NCBI RefSeq assembly: GCF_900108335.1
Contig: NZ_FNVT01000010.1
Span: forward strand, 310,001 to 374,000
Length of the DNA: 64,000 bases
Source of the DNA: Nonomuraea solani
GTDB lineage: Bacteria > Actinomycetota > Actinomycetes > Streptosporangiales > Streptosporangiaceae
Direction: 5' to 3'
The translations under genes were made by a program, and so were the position numbers. The notes beneath the pieces were generated by a model. It saw nothing but the letters and a program-made list of their open reading frames with translations, did no database searches and had not been told where the DNA came from. Below, in pieces: positions 17,779 through 26,550 of this stretch (the stretch's first letter is position 1; each line of letters begins with the position of its first letter).

Positions 17779-19893
17779 GTGAGGTTGCTGCTGCTGATGG
17801 TGGTGGCGTGGGCCATGTGCTGGCCCGCCACGCCCGCTCAGGCGGAGGAGAGCGCGGAGAGCGGGCGGGTCGCCTTCATCGGGGTGCCGGGGCTGCTCTG
17901 GGCTGACGTGGATCCGACGGACACGCCACGCCTGTGGGAGCTGGCCGGGCAGAGCGGGCTCGGGTCCGTGTCCGTCAAGGCCGTCGGCACCGTGACCTGC
18001 CCGTACGACGGGTGGCTGAGCGTGTCGGCGGGCGTGCGGTCGGCCGTGGGGCAGCGGTGCGGGCTCCCGCCCGAGCCGATCGTCCAGGGCCAGGGCGCGG
18101 TCGTGCCCCAGGTGACCGAGCTGCTCAAGACCAGTGACGGCGCCTACGCCGGGACGATCGGCGCCGCCGCGCACGCCGCCGGGCAGTGCACGGCCGCCGT
18201 CGGGCGGGGCGCGGCGCTGGCGCTGGCCGACCGGGAGGGCAAGGTCGACCTCTACGCCGCCGAGCCGGCCGGGCTGGCCGACTGGTCGAAGTGCCGGGTG
18301 ATCGCCGTGGACGTGCCCGCGTTCGCGCAGGCGTACCTGGTGGACGGCAAGCTGCCATCAGAGCCTGAGATCCTCGCGCCCGAACGCCGCCGTGAGCTGG
18401 CCCGCCAGGCCGACGCCCAGGTCGGCGCCGCCCTGGACCGGCTGCCCGCCGGCACCGAGATCATCCTGGCCGGGGTCGGCGACCACGGCTCGGTCCCGCA
18501 CCTGCGGGCGGCGATGTGGAAGCGCCCCGGAACCGAGCAGCCGGCCGGCATCTCCGGCCCGTCCGTGGGGGCGCACTCGACGCGGCGCGACGACCTCGTC
18601 GTGCTGCCCGACGTCACGCCCACCATCCTGGCCGCCGCCGGCCTCGAAAGGCCCGCGAGCATGATCGGGCTGGCGTGGCGGCTCGGCGACCCCATCACGC
18701 CGGACGACCTGCGCAGGGACGACATGGCGGGCGTCACCGTGCGCGGCATGACCGGCATCTTCTTCACCGGGTTCGCCATTCTCACGGTCGCCTTCTATTC
18801 GCTGTCCTACCTCTTCCTGTCCCGCCGCCGGCGGCTCGGCCTGGTCGCGAAGGCCGCGGTCGTGATGGCCTCCATCCCCGTCTCGACGTACGTGGTCAAC
18901 CTGCTGCCCTGGGACCGCAGCCCGTACCCGGTGGTGACGATGCTCGCCGGGGTGCTGGCGAGCACCGCGCTCATCTCCGTCGTGGCCCTGCGCGGCCCGT
19001 GGCGGCGCGACCCGCTCGGGCCGCCCGCGGCCGTCGCCGCGGTCAACGCGGCCGTGCTCGTGGGCGACCTGCTGACCGGCACGACGCTGCAGTTCAACTC
19101 GCTGATGGGCTACACGGCCGTGGTCGGCGGGCGCTACTACGGGCTGGCCAACATCCCGTACGCGCTGCTGGCCACCTCCGTCCTCATGGGCACCGCCGTG
19201 GCCGCCGAGCACCTCGTGCGCGCCGGTCACCGGCGGGCGGCGGTGGCCGGGGTGGCCGTGCTCGGCGTGGTGGCGATGCTGCTGGCGGGCTGGCCGGGCA
19301 TCGGCAGCGACTTCGGCGGCGTGATCGCGTTCGTGCCCGGCATCGCCGTCACCGCGCTGCTCGTGGCGGGACAGCGGGTGTCGGTGCTGAAGCTGGCCGG
19401 GTTCTGCGTGCTGGGCGGCGTGGCGGTGTCGGCCATCGCCGTGCTCGACTACCTGCGGCCCCCGGCCTCGCAGACGCACCTCGGCAGGTTCGTGGGGCAG
19501 GTGATCGACGGGACCTTCCTGCCCATGATCGCGCGCAAGCTCGGCGCCATGCTGCACACCATGCTCTCCCCGAACCTCATGCCGATCGTGCTGGCCGGGC
19601 TCGCCTTCCTGATCTTCGCGGTGCTGCGGCCCGGGCAGGTGAGCGCGGGCATGGTGCCCAGGGCGTTCGCGCGGGCGCCCATGTTGCGGGCCGGGCTCAT
19701 CGGCGCGATGGTCAGCGGCGTGGTCGGCATGCTGGTCAACGACTCGGGCACCGCCGTGCTGTCCATGGTGGTGGCGCTGGCCGTGCCGCTCGTGCTGCAC
19801 GCGGGCGTGCGCTCACCAGAGGAGGAAGAGCTCCTCGGGAGCCCGGTGGATGAGCGTGGCCGCCATGCGGACGTCCTGCCCGCCGAGACGTAG
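17779..19893 (+). CDS. Membrane protein with extracytoplasmic alkaline-phosphatase-like domain
   Basis: 704 residues, GTG start after AGGGGG, with a possible -10 TAGGGT at 17729-17734. A signal peptide (MRLLLLMVVAWAMCW) leads into a domain of about 300 residues with alkaline-phosphatase-superfamily features: a first strand VAFIGVPGLLW, VGDHGSVPH, and PDVTPTILAAAGLERP. Roughly ten membrane segments follow, with the conserved run YTAVVGGRYYGLANIPYA. The nucleophile is not obvious, so activity is uncertain. The last 27 or so codons (from RSPEEEELL) read antisense through the P450 relic, which suggests the original C-terminus was altered. Confidence 0.75.
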   Translation: MRLLLLMVVAWAMCWPATPAQAEESAESGRVAFIGVPGLLWADVDPTDTPRLWELAGQSGLGSVSVKAVGTVTCPYDGWLSVSAGVRSAVGQRCGLPPEPIVQGQGAVVPQVTELLKTSDGAYAGTIGAAAHAAGQCTAAVGRGAALALADREGKVDLYAAEPAGLADWSKCRVIAVDVPAFAQAYLVDGKLPSEPEILAPERRRELARQADAQVGAALDRLPAGTEIILAGVGDHGSVPHLRAAMWKRPGTEQPAGISGPSVGAHSTRRDDLVVLPDVTPTILAAAGLERPASMIGLAWRLGDPITPDDLRRDDMAGVTVRGMTGIFFTGFAILTVAFYSLSYLFLSRRRRLGLVAKAAVVMASIPVSTYVVNLLPWDRSPYPVVTMLAGVLASTALISVVALRGPWRRDPLGPPAAVAAVNAAVLVGDLLTGTTLQFNSLMGYTAVVGGRYYGLANIPYALLATSVLMGTAVAAEHLVRAGHRRAAVAGVAVLGVVAMLLAGWPGIGSDFGGVIAFVPGIAVTALLVAGQRVSVLKLAGFCVLGGVAVSAIAVLDYLRPPASQTHLGRFVGQVIDGTFLPMIARKLGAMLHTMLSPNLMPIVLAGLAFLIFAVLRPGQVSAGMVPRAFARAPMLRAGLIGAMVSGVVGMLVNDSGTAVLSMVVALAVPLVLHAGVRSPEEEELLGSPVDERGRHADVLPAET

Positions 19894-20375
19894 GCCGGGC
19901 AGGTCGCGGACGAGCAGTTCGAGGGTGACCCTGAGCTGCTCGCGGGCCAGCAGCGCGCCCGGGCAGCCGTGGACGCCGTGCCCGAACGACAGGTGACGGA
20001 CCGGCTCCCGCGTCAGGTCGAACGTGTCGGGCCGGTCGAAGACGGCGCCGTCCCGCCCGGCCGAGCCGAACGACACGAACACCGTGTCGTCCTCGCCCAG
20101 CGCGGTGCCCGCCAGCTCCAGCGGCGGGTGACCCGGCGGCGGAAGCCCTGGACCGGCGCCTCGAACCTGGCCGCCTCCTCGATGGCCGCCGGGATCAGCT
20201 CGGGGCGGAGCGCGCCCTGGGAGGAGAAGTCGCCCGGCCTGCTCAGCACCTCGCGCACGTCGGCGTGCCGGGCCACCAGCCAGGCGTCCAGCTCGTCGAC
20301 GAAGGTCAGCCCCGGTGCGGCGCGCGCCCGGGCGTAGACGGGATACGGGTCGCGGTACAGCGCCTCTCGATCCAC
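19813..20375 (-). pseudogene. Cytochrome P450 relic: internal deletion plus frameshift
   Basis: The N-terminal 50 or so residues (GTG at 20375, MDREALYRDPYPVYARAR, then VLSRPGDFSSQGALRP) run directly into the K-helix region ELIPAAIEEAARFEAPVQGF. About 200 residues covering the B-to-I helices are absent. A one-base loss near 20121-20127 (a C run) then shifts the frame: VTR continues as LELAGTALGEDDTVFVSFG in the other frame. The haem loop FGHGVHGCPGALLAREQ is intact in the second frame, and the frame ends at 19813. A normal P450 of this class has about 400 residues. The gene cannot make an active enzyme. Confidence 0.88.
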
Positions 20376-20479
20376 TCGCCCATCCTGTAAGCAGCGGCGG
20401 GGACGGGCAAGTTGTGAAATTATCTTTTAGTTCACTCCGAAGACTTGAAAGTTATATCCACGAGCGATTGAGTTCGGTC

Positions 20480-23400
20480 GTGCAGACCCTCCGATTGCTG
20501 GCCGCCGCCGCGCTCCTGTTAGGCCCCATGGCCGTAAGCGCGCCCGCGCAGGCCGACCCCGCGCCCCCCGCAGAAGACGCCCTCGAAGCGTCGTCCTATC
20601 CGGCGCCCTCCACGCTCCTCGCCAAGGCCACCGCCGGGCAGCAGCGCCTGGAGACGGCCAAGAGGACCCGGCCGGTCGCGCCCGGGATCTCGCTGACCTC
20701 GTTCGACACCTACGACGCGCTGGGCTGGCTGCGCGCCGACGCCGTCACCGCCGACCTCGGCGGCGCCAAGGCCGACTACGTGTTCTCGGGCGAGGTGTCC
20801 AAGACCGAGCCGCTGTCCGGTCCCGCCAAGCGCTCGCGCGCCGTCGCGGCCGTCAACGGCGACTTCTTCGACATCAACAACTCGGGCGCCGCCCAGGGCA
20901 TCGGCGTCCAGGACGGCACGCTGATCCAGTCGCCGGTCACCGGTCACGAGAACGCGGTCGCCGTCACCGGTGAGGGCGTCGGGCGCGTGCTCAAGATGTA
21001 CTTCGAGGGCAGCGCCACCCCGCAGGGCGGGTCGCCGATCGCGCTCACCCAGTTCAACCAGATCGTGCGGAGCGGCGGCGTGGGCCTGTTCACGCCGCTG
21101 TGGGGCTCCTACAACCGGGCCCGCGCCGTCGAGGGCGCCACGTCCGTCGCCGAGGCCGTCCTGGTGAACGGGGTGGTCTCCGAGGTACGCACCACGCCCG
21201 GCACCGGCCCCATCCCCGCAGGCACCACGATCCTGCTCGGCAGGGACGCCGGCGCCGCCGCGCTGTCGGCGCTGAAGCCCGGCGACCGGATCGACGTGAA
21301 GTACCAGCCGAAGCCGTCGGACGGCAGCTCCGTGAAGGCCGCCGTCGGCGGCAACTGGGTGCTGATCAAGGACGGCGTGGTCCAGAACTCCACCGACGCC
21401 GCCGCGCACCCGCGTACCGCCGTCGGGTTCTCCGCCGACGGCCGCAAGATGTACCTGCTCACCGTGGACGGCCGCCAGGTCGACAGCCGCGGCGTCACGC
21501 TGAACGAGCTCGCCGCCATGATGGCCGACCTCGGCGCCGCCAACGCGCTCAACCTCGACGGCGGCGGCTCCTCCACCATGCTGGCCCGCGAGCCCGGCGC
21601 CGCCGAGGTCCAGGTGGAGAACAGCCCCTCCGACGGCGGTGAGCGCCACGTCCCCAACGGCCTGGCGCTCTACGCGCCCGAGGGCAGCGGCAAGCTGAAG
21701 GGCTTCTGGCTGGAGACCGCCAGCGACCCCGCCAAGGCGCCCGGCGTCGGGCCCGTCGCCGGTGGCCGTCCCGAGCGCGTCTTCCCCGGCCTCAGCAGGA
21801 AGCTGACCGCCGCCGGGTACGACGAGACGTACGGCCCCGCCGCCGGCACCCCGTCGTGGCGGGCCGAACCCGCCGCCCACGGCGTGCTCCGCAACGGCCA
21901 CTTCTACGCCCTCGACCCCGGCCGGACCACCGTCACCGCCTGGAACGGCATGGCCAAGGGCACCCTGGACATGACCGTGCTCCAGCCCCTGCGGCGGCTC
22001 GGCGCCACGGCCGACCGGCTCGGGATGCCGGGCGCGGGCGGCGTGGCCACGTTCGGCGTGGTCGGCTACGACCGCAACGGCAACTCCGCGCCCATCGAGC
22101 CCGGTGACCTCAGCCTCGACTACGACAAGAACCTGTTCGAGGTGAGCGCCACCGAGCAGGGCTACTTCACCGTCAAGGCGAAGCAGGCCACCGGCTCCGG
22201 GCTGATCACCGCCAAGGTCGGCGAGATCACCACCGCCGTGCCCGTGACCGTCGGATTCGAGGACAAGCCGGTCGCCGACTTCGAGGACGCGGCCAAGTGG
22301 ACCTTCGCCGCCGCCCGCGCCACCGGCTCGCTGTCGGCGGCGCCCGGGCAGAGCGGGGGCGGGCTCAAGCTCTCGTACGACTTCACCACCTCGACCGCCA
22401 CCCGGGCCGCGTACGCCAGCCCGCCCCAGCAGATCGTGGTGCCGGGGCAGCCACAGGCGTTCGGGCTCTGGATCCACTCCACCGGCAAGGGAGAGTGGCC
22501 GAGCCTGGAGTTCTACGACGCGCTCGGGCAGTCGCAGATCCTGCGCGGGCCGTACATGACGTGGACCGGCTGGAAGCTCGTCGAGTTCGCCGTGCCGCCG
22601 GGCGTCAACTACCCGCTCAAGCTGCGGCGCTTCTACGTGGCCGAGACCAAGGCCGACGTGAAGTACACCAACGAGATCATGATCGACGGGCTGGTGGCCA
22701 AGGTGCCGCCGTCGGTGTCGGCCCCGGCCGCGCCCAAGGTGGCCGACCCGGTGGTCAAGGCCGAGGTGTCCCGGATGCCGTGGCGGTTCGCGGTCATGTC
22801 GGACGCGCAGTTCGTGGCCAGGGACCCCGACAGCGACATCGTGAAGAACGCCCGCAGGACGCTGCGCGAGATCAAGGCGGCTTCGCCCGACTTCCTGCTG
22901 ATCAACGGTGACCTGGTGGACGAGGCGTCGCCGGAGGACTTCGCGCTGGCGAAGAAGATCCTCGACGAGGAGCTCGGTGGAACGGTGAAATATCACTACG
23001 TTCCGGGCAACCATGAGGTCATGGGCGGCAAGATCGACAACTTCCGGGCCGTCTTCGGGGACACGTACACGACCTTCGACCACAAGGGCACCCGCTTCGT
23101 CACCCTGGACACCTCCCGCCTGAACCTGCGGGGCGGCGGCTACGACCAGGTGGCCATGCTGCGGAGCGAGCTGGACAAGGCCGCGAAGGACGACGCCATC
23201 GGGTCGGTCACCGTGCTGTTCCACGTGCCGCCGCGCGACCCGACGCCCGGCAAGGGCAGTCAGCTCGGCGACCGGAAGGAGGCGGCGCTCGTGGAAGGGT
23301 GGCTGTCCGACTTCCAGCGCACCACCGGGAAGGGCGCGGCCTACATCGGGGCGCACGTGGGGACGTTCCACGCCGACCGGGTGGACGCGGTGCCGTACTT

Positions 23401-23875
23401 CATCAACGGCAACTCCGGCAAGAACCCCGCCACCGCGCCCGACGACGGCGGGTTCACCGGGTGGTCGCTGTGGGGCGTCGACCCGGTGACCGCCGCCGAG
23501 GCCGAGGAGGCGAAGCGCGACTGGTTCACCGGCGGGCCGCAGTGGATCGGCACGCAGGTACGGCCGCACCTCGACGAGCTCACCCTGACCGCGCCCGGCT
23601 CGGTCGCCGTGGGCGCGCCGGGCAAGGTGACGGCCGTGGTGCGGCAGGGGAACAGGACGGTGCCGGCCGCGTACCCGGTGTCGGTCACGTGGGCGGGCTC
23701 GGCGAACCTGCACATCGGGACGCCCGAGACGGCCAAGCCCTCGCACGCGGCCGCCTTCGACCCGGCGACGGGCACGCTGACGGCCCTGTTCCGGGGGCAG
23801 GTGACGATCTCCGTCACGGTCAGCGGCGTCACCCGGCAGGCTCAGGTGTCGGTGATGCCCAGGACCGCCGGCTGA
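20480..23875 (+). CDS. Secreted NAGPA-domain (phosphodiester glycosidase) and metallophosphoesterase fusion
   Basis: About 1131 residues. The GTG at 20480 opens a clean signal peptide (QTLRLLAAAALLLGP, cleavage near APAQA); GTG 20414 or TTG 20468 are alternatives. Residues from about 60 to 400 form a NAGPA domain: AAVNGDFFDINNSG and ALNLDGGGSSTML. A beta-sandwich middle follows (FEDAAKWTF to LVEFAVPPGVNYPLK), probably carbohydrate-binding. From about residue 770 a calcineurin-like phosphoesterase begins: VMSDAQF, LLINGDLVDE, YVPGNHEVMG, VLFHVPP and YIGAHVGTFHADR. The first motif reads DxQ instead of DxH. A C-terminal Ig-like domain ends the protein. It likely removes phosphodiester-linked or phosphate groups from cell-surface glycans. 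Confidence 0.85.
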   Translation: MQTLRLLAAAALLLGPMAVSAPAQADPAPPAEDALEASSYPAPSTLLAKATAGQQRLETAKRTRPVAPGISLTSFDTYDALGWLRADAVTADLGGAKADYVFSGEVSKTEPLSGPAKRSRAVAAVNGDFFDINNSGAAQGIGVQDGTLIQSPVTGHENAVAVTGEGVGRVLKMYFEGSATPQGGSPIALTQFNQIVRSGGVGLFTPLWGSYNRARAVEGATSVAEAVLVNGVVSEVRTTPGTGPIPAGTTILLGRDAGAAALSALKPGDRIDVKYQPKPSDGSSVKAAVGGNWVLIKDGVVQNSTDAAAHPRTAVGFSADGRKMYLLTVDGRQVDSRGVTLNELAAMMADLGAANALNLDGGGSSTMLAREPGAAEVQVENSPSDGGERHVPNGLALYAPEGSGKLKGFWLETASDPAKAPGVGPVAGGRPERVFPGLSRKLTAAGYDETYGPAAGTPSWRAEPAAHGVLRNGHFYALDPGRTTVTAWNGMAKGTLDMTVLQPLRRLGATADRLGMPGAGGVATFGVVGYDRNGNSAPIEPGDLSLDYDKNLFEVSATEQGYFTVKAKQATGSGLITAKVGEITTAVPVTVGFEDKPVADFEDAAKWTFAAARATGSLSAAPGQSGGGLKLSYDFTTSTATRAAYASPPQQIVVPGQPQAFGLWIHSTGKGEWPSLEFYDALGQSQILRGPYMTWTGWKLVEFAVPPGVNYPLKLRRFYVAETKADVKYTNEIMIDGLVAKVPPSVSAPAAPKVADPVVKAEVSRMPWRFAVMSDAQFVARDPDSDIVKNARRTLREIKAASPDFLLINGDLVDEASPEDFALAKKILDEELGGTVKYHYVPGNHEVMGGKIDNFRAVFGDTYTTFDHKGTRFVTLDTSRLNLRGGGYDQVAMLRSELDKAAKDDAIGSVTVLFHVPPRDPTPGKGSQLGDRKEAALVEGWLSDFQRTTGKGAAYIGAHVGTFHADRVDAVPYFINGNSGKNPATAPDDGGFTGWSLWGVDPVTAAEAEEAKRDWFTGGPQWIGTQVRPHLDELTLTAPGSVAVGAPGKVTAVVRQGNRTVPAAYPVSVTWAGSANLHIGTPETAKPSHAAAFDPATGTLTALFRGQVTISVTVSGVTRQAQVSVMPRTAG

Positions 23876-23882
23876 TCTTGAC

Positions 23883-23920
23883 GGAAAGGGCCCCGCGGGA
23901 CGTCCCGCGGGGCCCTTTCC
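23883..23920. terminator. Perfect 38-nt palindrome, terminator
   Basis: Arms 23883-23901 and 23902-23920 are exact reverse complements over 19 bp with no loop base between them; in RNA the central bases would form a small loop. It starts 7 nt after the stop of the NAGPA/phosphoesterase gene and the descending arm ends in CCCTTTCC. It should stop transcription strongly before the next gene. Confidence 0.85.
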
Positions 23921-24034
23921 TGTCGGGTCGTGTTCGGTTCGGCGGGTCGCGGGAAGGGGCCCGGGGTACGAGATCGTGGGGCGCCGCCCGACCGGGGTGG
24001 CCGATCGCCGTGGAGCCGACCGGGAGGGGCACCG

Positions 24035-25189
24035 ATGTCCATCGAGCTCGATCTCGTGCCCGGCGGGGTCGCCCGCGCCCTCGACGCGCTGCCGCTGGTC
24101 GACCATCACGCGCACGGCGCGACCGCTCGCGACCTGTCGCGCAACGCGTTCGAGGAGCTGATCACCGAGTCCGACCAGCCGGTGCCCGAGTGGATGACCC
24201 AGTTCGACTCCCAGCTCGGCTTCGCGATCCTGCGCCACTGCGCGCCCGTGCTCGGGCTGGAGCCCTTCTGCACGCCGGAGGAATACCTGGCCCGGCGGGC
24301 GAGGCTCGGCGCCGAGGAGGTCAACCGGCTGCTGCTCGGCGCCGCCGGGATCGGGCACTTCCTGATCGAGACCGGCTACCGGGCCGAGGAGCTGCTGGGG
24401 CCGTCCGGGATGGCGGAGGCGAGCGGCGCGCCCGCCGACGAGGTGGTGCGCCTGGAGACCGTGGCCGAGCAGGTGGCCGCCGGCGGGTGCGAGGCGTCCG
24501 CCTTCGCGGACCGGTTCGCGCGGGCGCTGTGGGAGCGGACGCGGACGGCGCGCGGACTCAAGACCGTCGCCGCCTACCGGTACGGCCTCGACTTCGACCC
24601 CGCGCGCCCCGCCCGCGACGAGGTGACCGAGGCCGCCGGGCGCTGGCTGGCCGAGGGCGGGCGGCGGCTGTCGGACCCCGTGCTGCTGCGTCACCTGATC
24701 TGGACCGGGCTCGAACGGGGGCTGCCGCTGCAGTTCCACGTCGGTATCGGTGATCCCGATCTCGACCTGCGGCGCTCGGATCCGCTGCTGCTGCGCGGGC
24801 TGATCGAGCTGGCCGAGCCGACCGGGGTGCCGCTGCTGTTGCTGCACTGCTATCCGTACCAGCGGCAGGCGGGGTTTCTCGCGCAGGCGTACCCGAACGT
24901 CTACTTCGACGTGGGGCTGGGCGTCGGCTACACCGGGGCGCGCAGTGTGTCGCTGGTCGCCGAGAGCCTGGAGGTGGCGCCGTTCGCGAAGATCCTCTTC
25001 TCGTCGGACGCCTTCGGGCCGGCCGAGCTGCACCACCTCGGGGCGCTGCTCTGGCGGCGGGCGATGGCGCGGGTGCTGGGCGGGTTCGTGGCGGAGGAGG
25101 AGTGGTCCGTGGCGCAGGCGGTGCGGGTGGCGTCCATGGTGGGCGCCGAGAACGCGCGCCGCGTCTATGGCCTGGCGGCCGGAGGATGA
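24035..25189 (+). CDS. Amidohydrolase family protein (FluG-N-terminal-like)
   Basis: 384 residues, ATG with GGGAGGGG upstream. The metal-binding start LVDHHAHG (residues about 22-29), the later FHVGIGDPD, LLLLHCYPY and the terminal FSSDAFGPAELHHLG fit the amidohydrolase-2 family, in particular members related to the N-terminal half of FluG and gamma-glutamylpolyamine-type hydrolases. Those act on glutamyl or iminohistidinol-like amides; the substrate here is unknown. It precedes an M20 hydrolase by 74 bp and may share its transcript. It is not closely similar to the short amidohydrolases at 2590-7495. Confidence 0.82.
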   Translation: MSIELDLVPGGVARALDALPLVDHHAHGATARDLSRNAFEELITESDQPVPEWMTQFDSQLGFAILRHCAPVLGLEPFCTPEEYLARRARLGAEEVNRLLLGAAGIGHFLIETGYRAEELLGPSGMAEASGAPADEVVRLETVAEQVAAGGCEASAFADRFARALWERTRTARGLKTVAAYRYGLDFDPARPARDEVTEAAGRWLAEGGRRLSDPVLLRHLIWTGLERGLPLQFHVGIGDPDLDLRRSDPLLLRGLIELAEPTGVPLLLLHCYPYQRQAGFLAQAYPNVYFDVGLGVGYTGARSVSLVAESLEVAPFAKILFSSDAFGPAELHHLGALLWRRAMARVLGGFVAEEEWSVAQAVRVASMVGAENARRVYGLAAGG

Positions 25190-25254
25190 GGAATGGCTCT
25201 TCGGGCCGTGGAATGAGGTCTGTGGCCTTCGGGCCGGGGGATGAGAAAGGGAGA
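25175..25254 (+). repeat. Imperfect tandem repeat before the M20 gene
   Basis: Two and a half degraded copies of a unit of about 30-35 bp: GGATGAGGAATGGCTCTTCGGGCC, a second with GGAATGAGGTC and CCTTCGGGCC, and a partial GGGGATGAGA. They span the end of the amidohydrolase gene and the gap before the next gene. Confidence 0.45.
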
Positions 25255-25263
25255 TCGCGGCAA

Positions 25264-26469
25264 GTGAGTGCGAACGGTCGTCGTCTGAGCATGGGGGCGG
25301 AGCTGAGAGGGGCGCTGCGGCGGGAGTTGCCCGCCGCCGTGGCGCTACGGCGGGAACTGCACACCACGCCGCACGTATCGGGGCAAGAGGGGCCGACGCT
25401 CGACCGGGTGCTCGACGCGCTGCCCGGCGGAACGGTCGAAACCGTGGCGGGCACCGGCGCGATCGTCAGGATTGGCGGGCCGGGGCCCGCGGTGGCCGTA
25501 CGCGGCGAGCTGGACGCCCTGCCGATCATCGAACGCACCGGAGTGCCGTGGGCCTCCGTCAACGGCGCGATGCACGCCTGCGGTCACGACGTGCACCTCG
25601 CCGCCGTGATCGCCCTGACCCGCGCCCTGGCCGCCTGCGACGGCGGGGCGCCGCTCGTGGTCGTGCTGCAGCCGCGCGAGGAGACCTTCCCCTCCGGGGC
25701 GCTCGACGTCGTGCTCTCCGGGGCGCTGGAGCGGCACCACGTACGGGCCATGATCGGCGCGCACGTCCAGCCGGTGCTGAAGGAGGGGGTCGTGGCCTGC
25801 ACGCCGGGCCCGGTGAACGCCTCCTCCGACGAGTTCCGGGTGACCGTCAGGGGGGCCGAGGGGCATGCCGCGTACCCGCATCTCACCCGCGACCCCGTCT
25901 ACGCCATGGCGCAGGTCATCGTGGCCGCCCAGCAACTCGTCAGCCGGGCCGCCGACCCCATGGCGCCGACGGTGGTCACGTTCGGCACCGTCAACGCGGG
26001 CACCACGCCCAACGCCGTCCCGGGCGAGGCCGTCGCCAGGGGCACGCTGCGCACCCTGTCGGCGGGCTGGCGCGAGCGGCTGCACGCCCGGTTCACGCAG
26101 GTGATCGAGGACACCGCGAAGGCGTGCGGGTGCGTGGCCGAGGTGGAGATCCTGCCCGGGGAGCCGATCCTCACCAACGACCCGGCGCTGGCCGTACGGG
26201 CGGGGGAGCGGCTGCGGGAGCAGGGGTGGACGGTGAACGAGGAGCTGCGCTCGTGCGGGGCCGACGACTTCGCCCGGTACGTGGACGTGGCGCCGTCGCT
26301 GATGATGTTCGTGGGCGTGAACACGAAGGCCGGGCTGCACAGCCCCGAGTTCCTGCCCGACGACGCCAGCGTGGGGGCGGTCGCCGAGTCCCTGCTGGCC
26401 GGCTATCTCGCCGCGGCCCCGGACACCGCCGGCATGACGTCCACCGGCGCCTCCTCCCGGAACAGGTGA
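25264..26469 (+). CDS. M20 family amidohydrolase (N-acyl-amino-acid hydrolase type)
   Basis: 401 residues from the GTG at 25264 (GGGAG 10 nt upstream); the ATG at 25291 is an alternative. M20D hydrolases remove acyl groups from N-acyl amino acids or cleave amide conjugates. The binuclear-site motifs are visible: RGELDALPIIE, HACGHDVHLAAV, QPREETFPSGA (Glu pair), EGHAAYPHLTRDP and the C-terminal KAGLHSPEF. No signal peptide. It could serve as a deacylase for the racemase/acetyltransferase pair at 42469-44330, but the distance makes that a guess. It is probably co-transcribed with the upstream amidohydrolase. Confidence 0.88.
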   Translation: MSANGRRLSMGAELRGALRRELPAAVALRRELHTTPHVSGQEGPTLDRVLDALPGGTVETVAGTGAIVRIGGPGPAVAVRGELDALPIIERTGVPWASVNGAMHACGHDVHLAAVIALTRALAACDGGAPLVVVLQPREETFPSGALDVVLSGALERHHVRAMIGAHVQPVLKEGVVACTPGPVNASSDEFRVTVRGAEGHAAYPHLTRDPVYAMAQVIVAAQQLVSRAADPMAPTVVTFGTVNAGTTPNAVPGEAVARGTLRTLSAGWRERLHARFTQVIEDTAKACGCVAEVEILPGEPILTNDPALAVRAGERLREQGWTVNEELRSCGADDFARYVDVAPSLMMFVGVNTKAGLHSPEFLPDDASVGAVAESLLAGYLAAAPDTAGMTSTGASSRNR

Positions 26470-26532
26470 GCAGCCGTACCCCGGTCGTTATTGGACACCG
26501 GACTCATCGATGACGAAATCGCCTCGAACCTC

Positions 26533-26550
26533 TAGGCTCGGCGGTTGATG
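26533..26550 (+). promoter_or_regulatory. -10 box for a near-leaderless lacZ transcript
   Basis: TAGGCT (26533-26538) is followed by six bases and then TTGATG. No Shine-Dalgarno precedes the ATG at 26548. In actinomycetes TANNNT placed 6-7 nt before a start marks leaderless transcripts, so the mRNA probably begins at or within three bases of the start codon. Confidence 0.45.

Noticed and set aside
19813..20375. P450 as part of a biosynthetic gene cluster
   Set aside because: The gene is broken and no PKS, NRPS, terpene or RiPP genes lie nearby.
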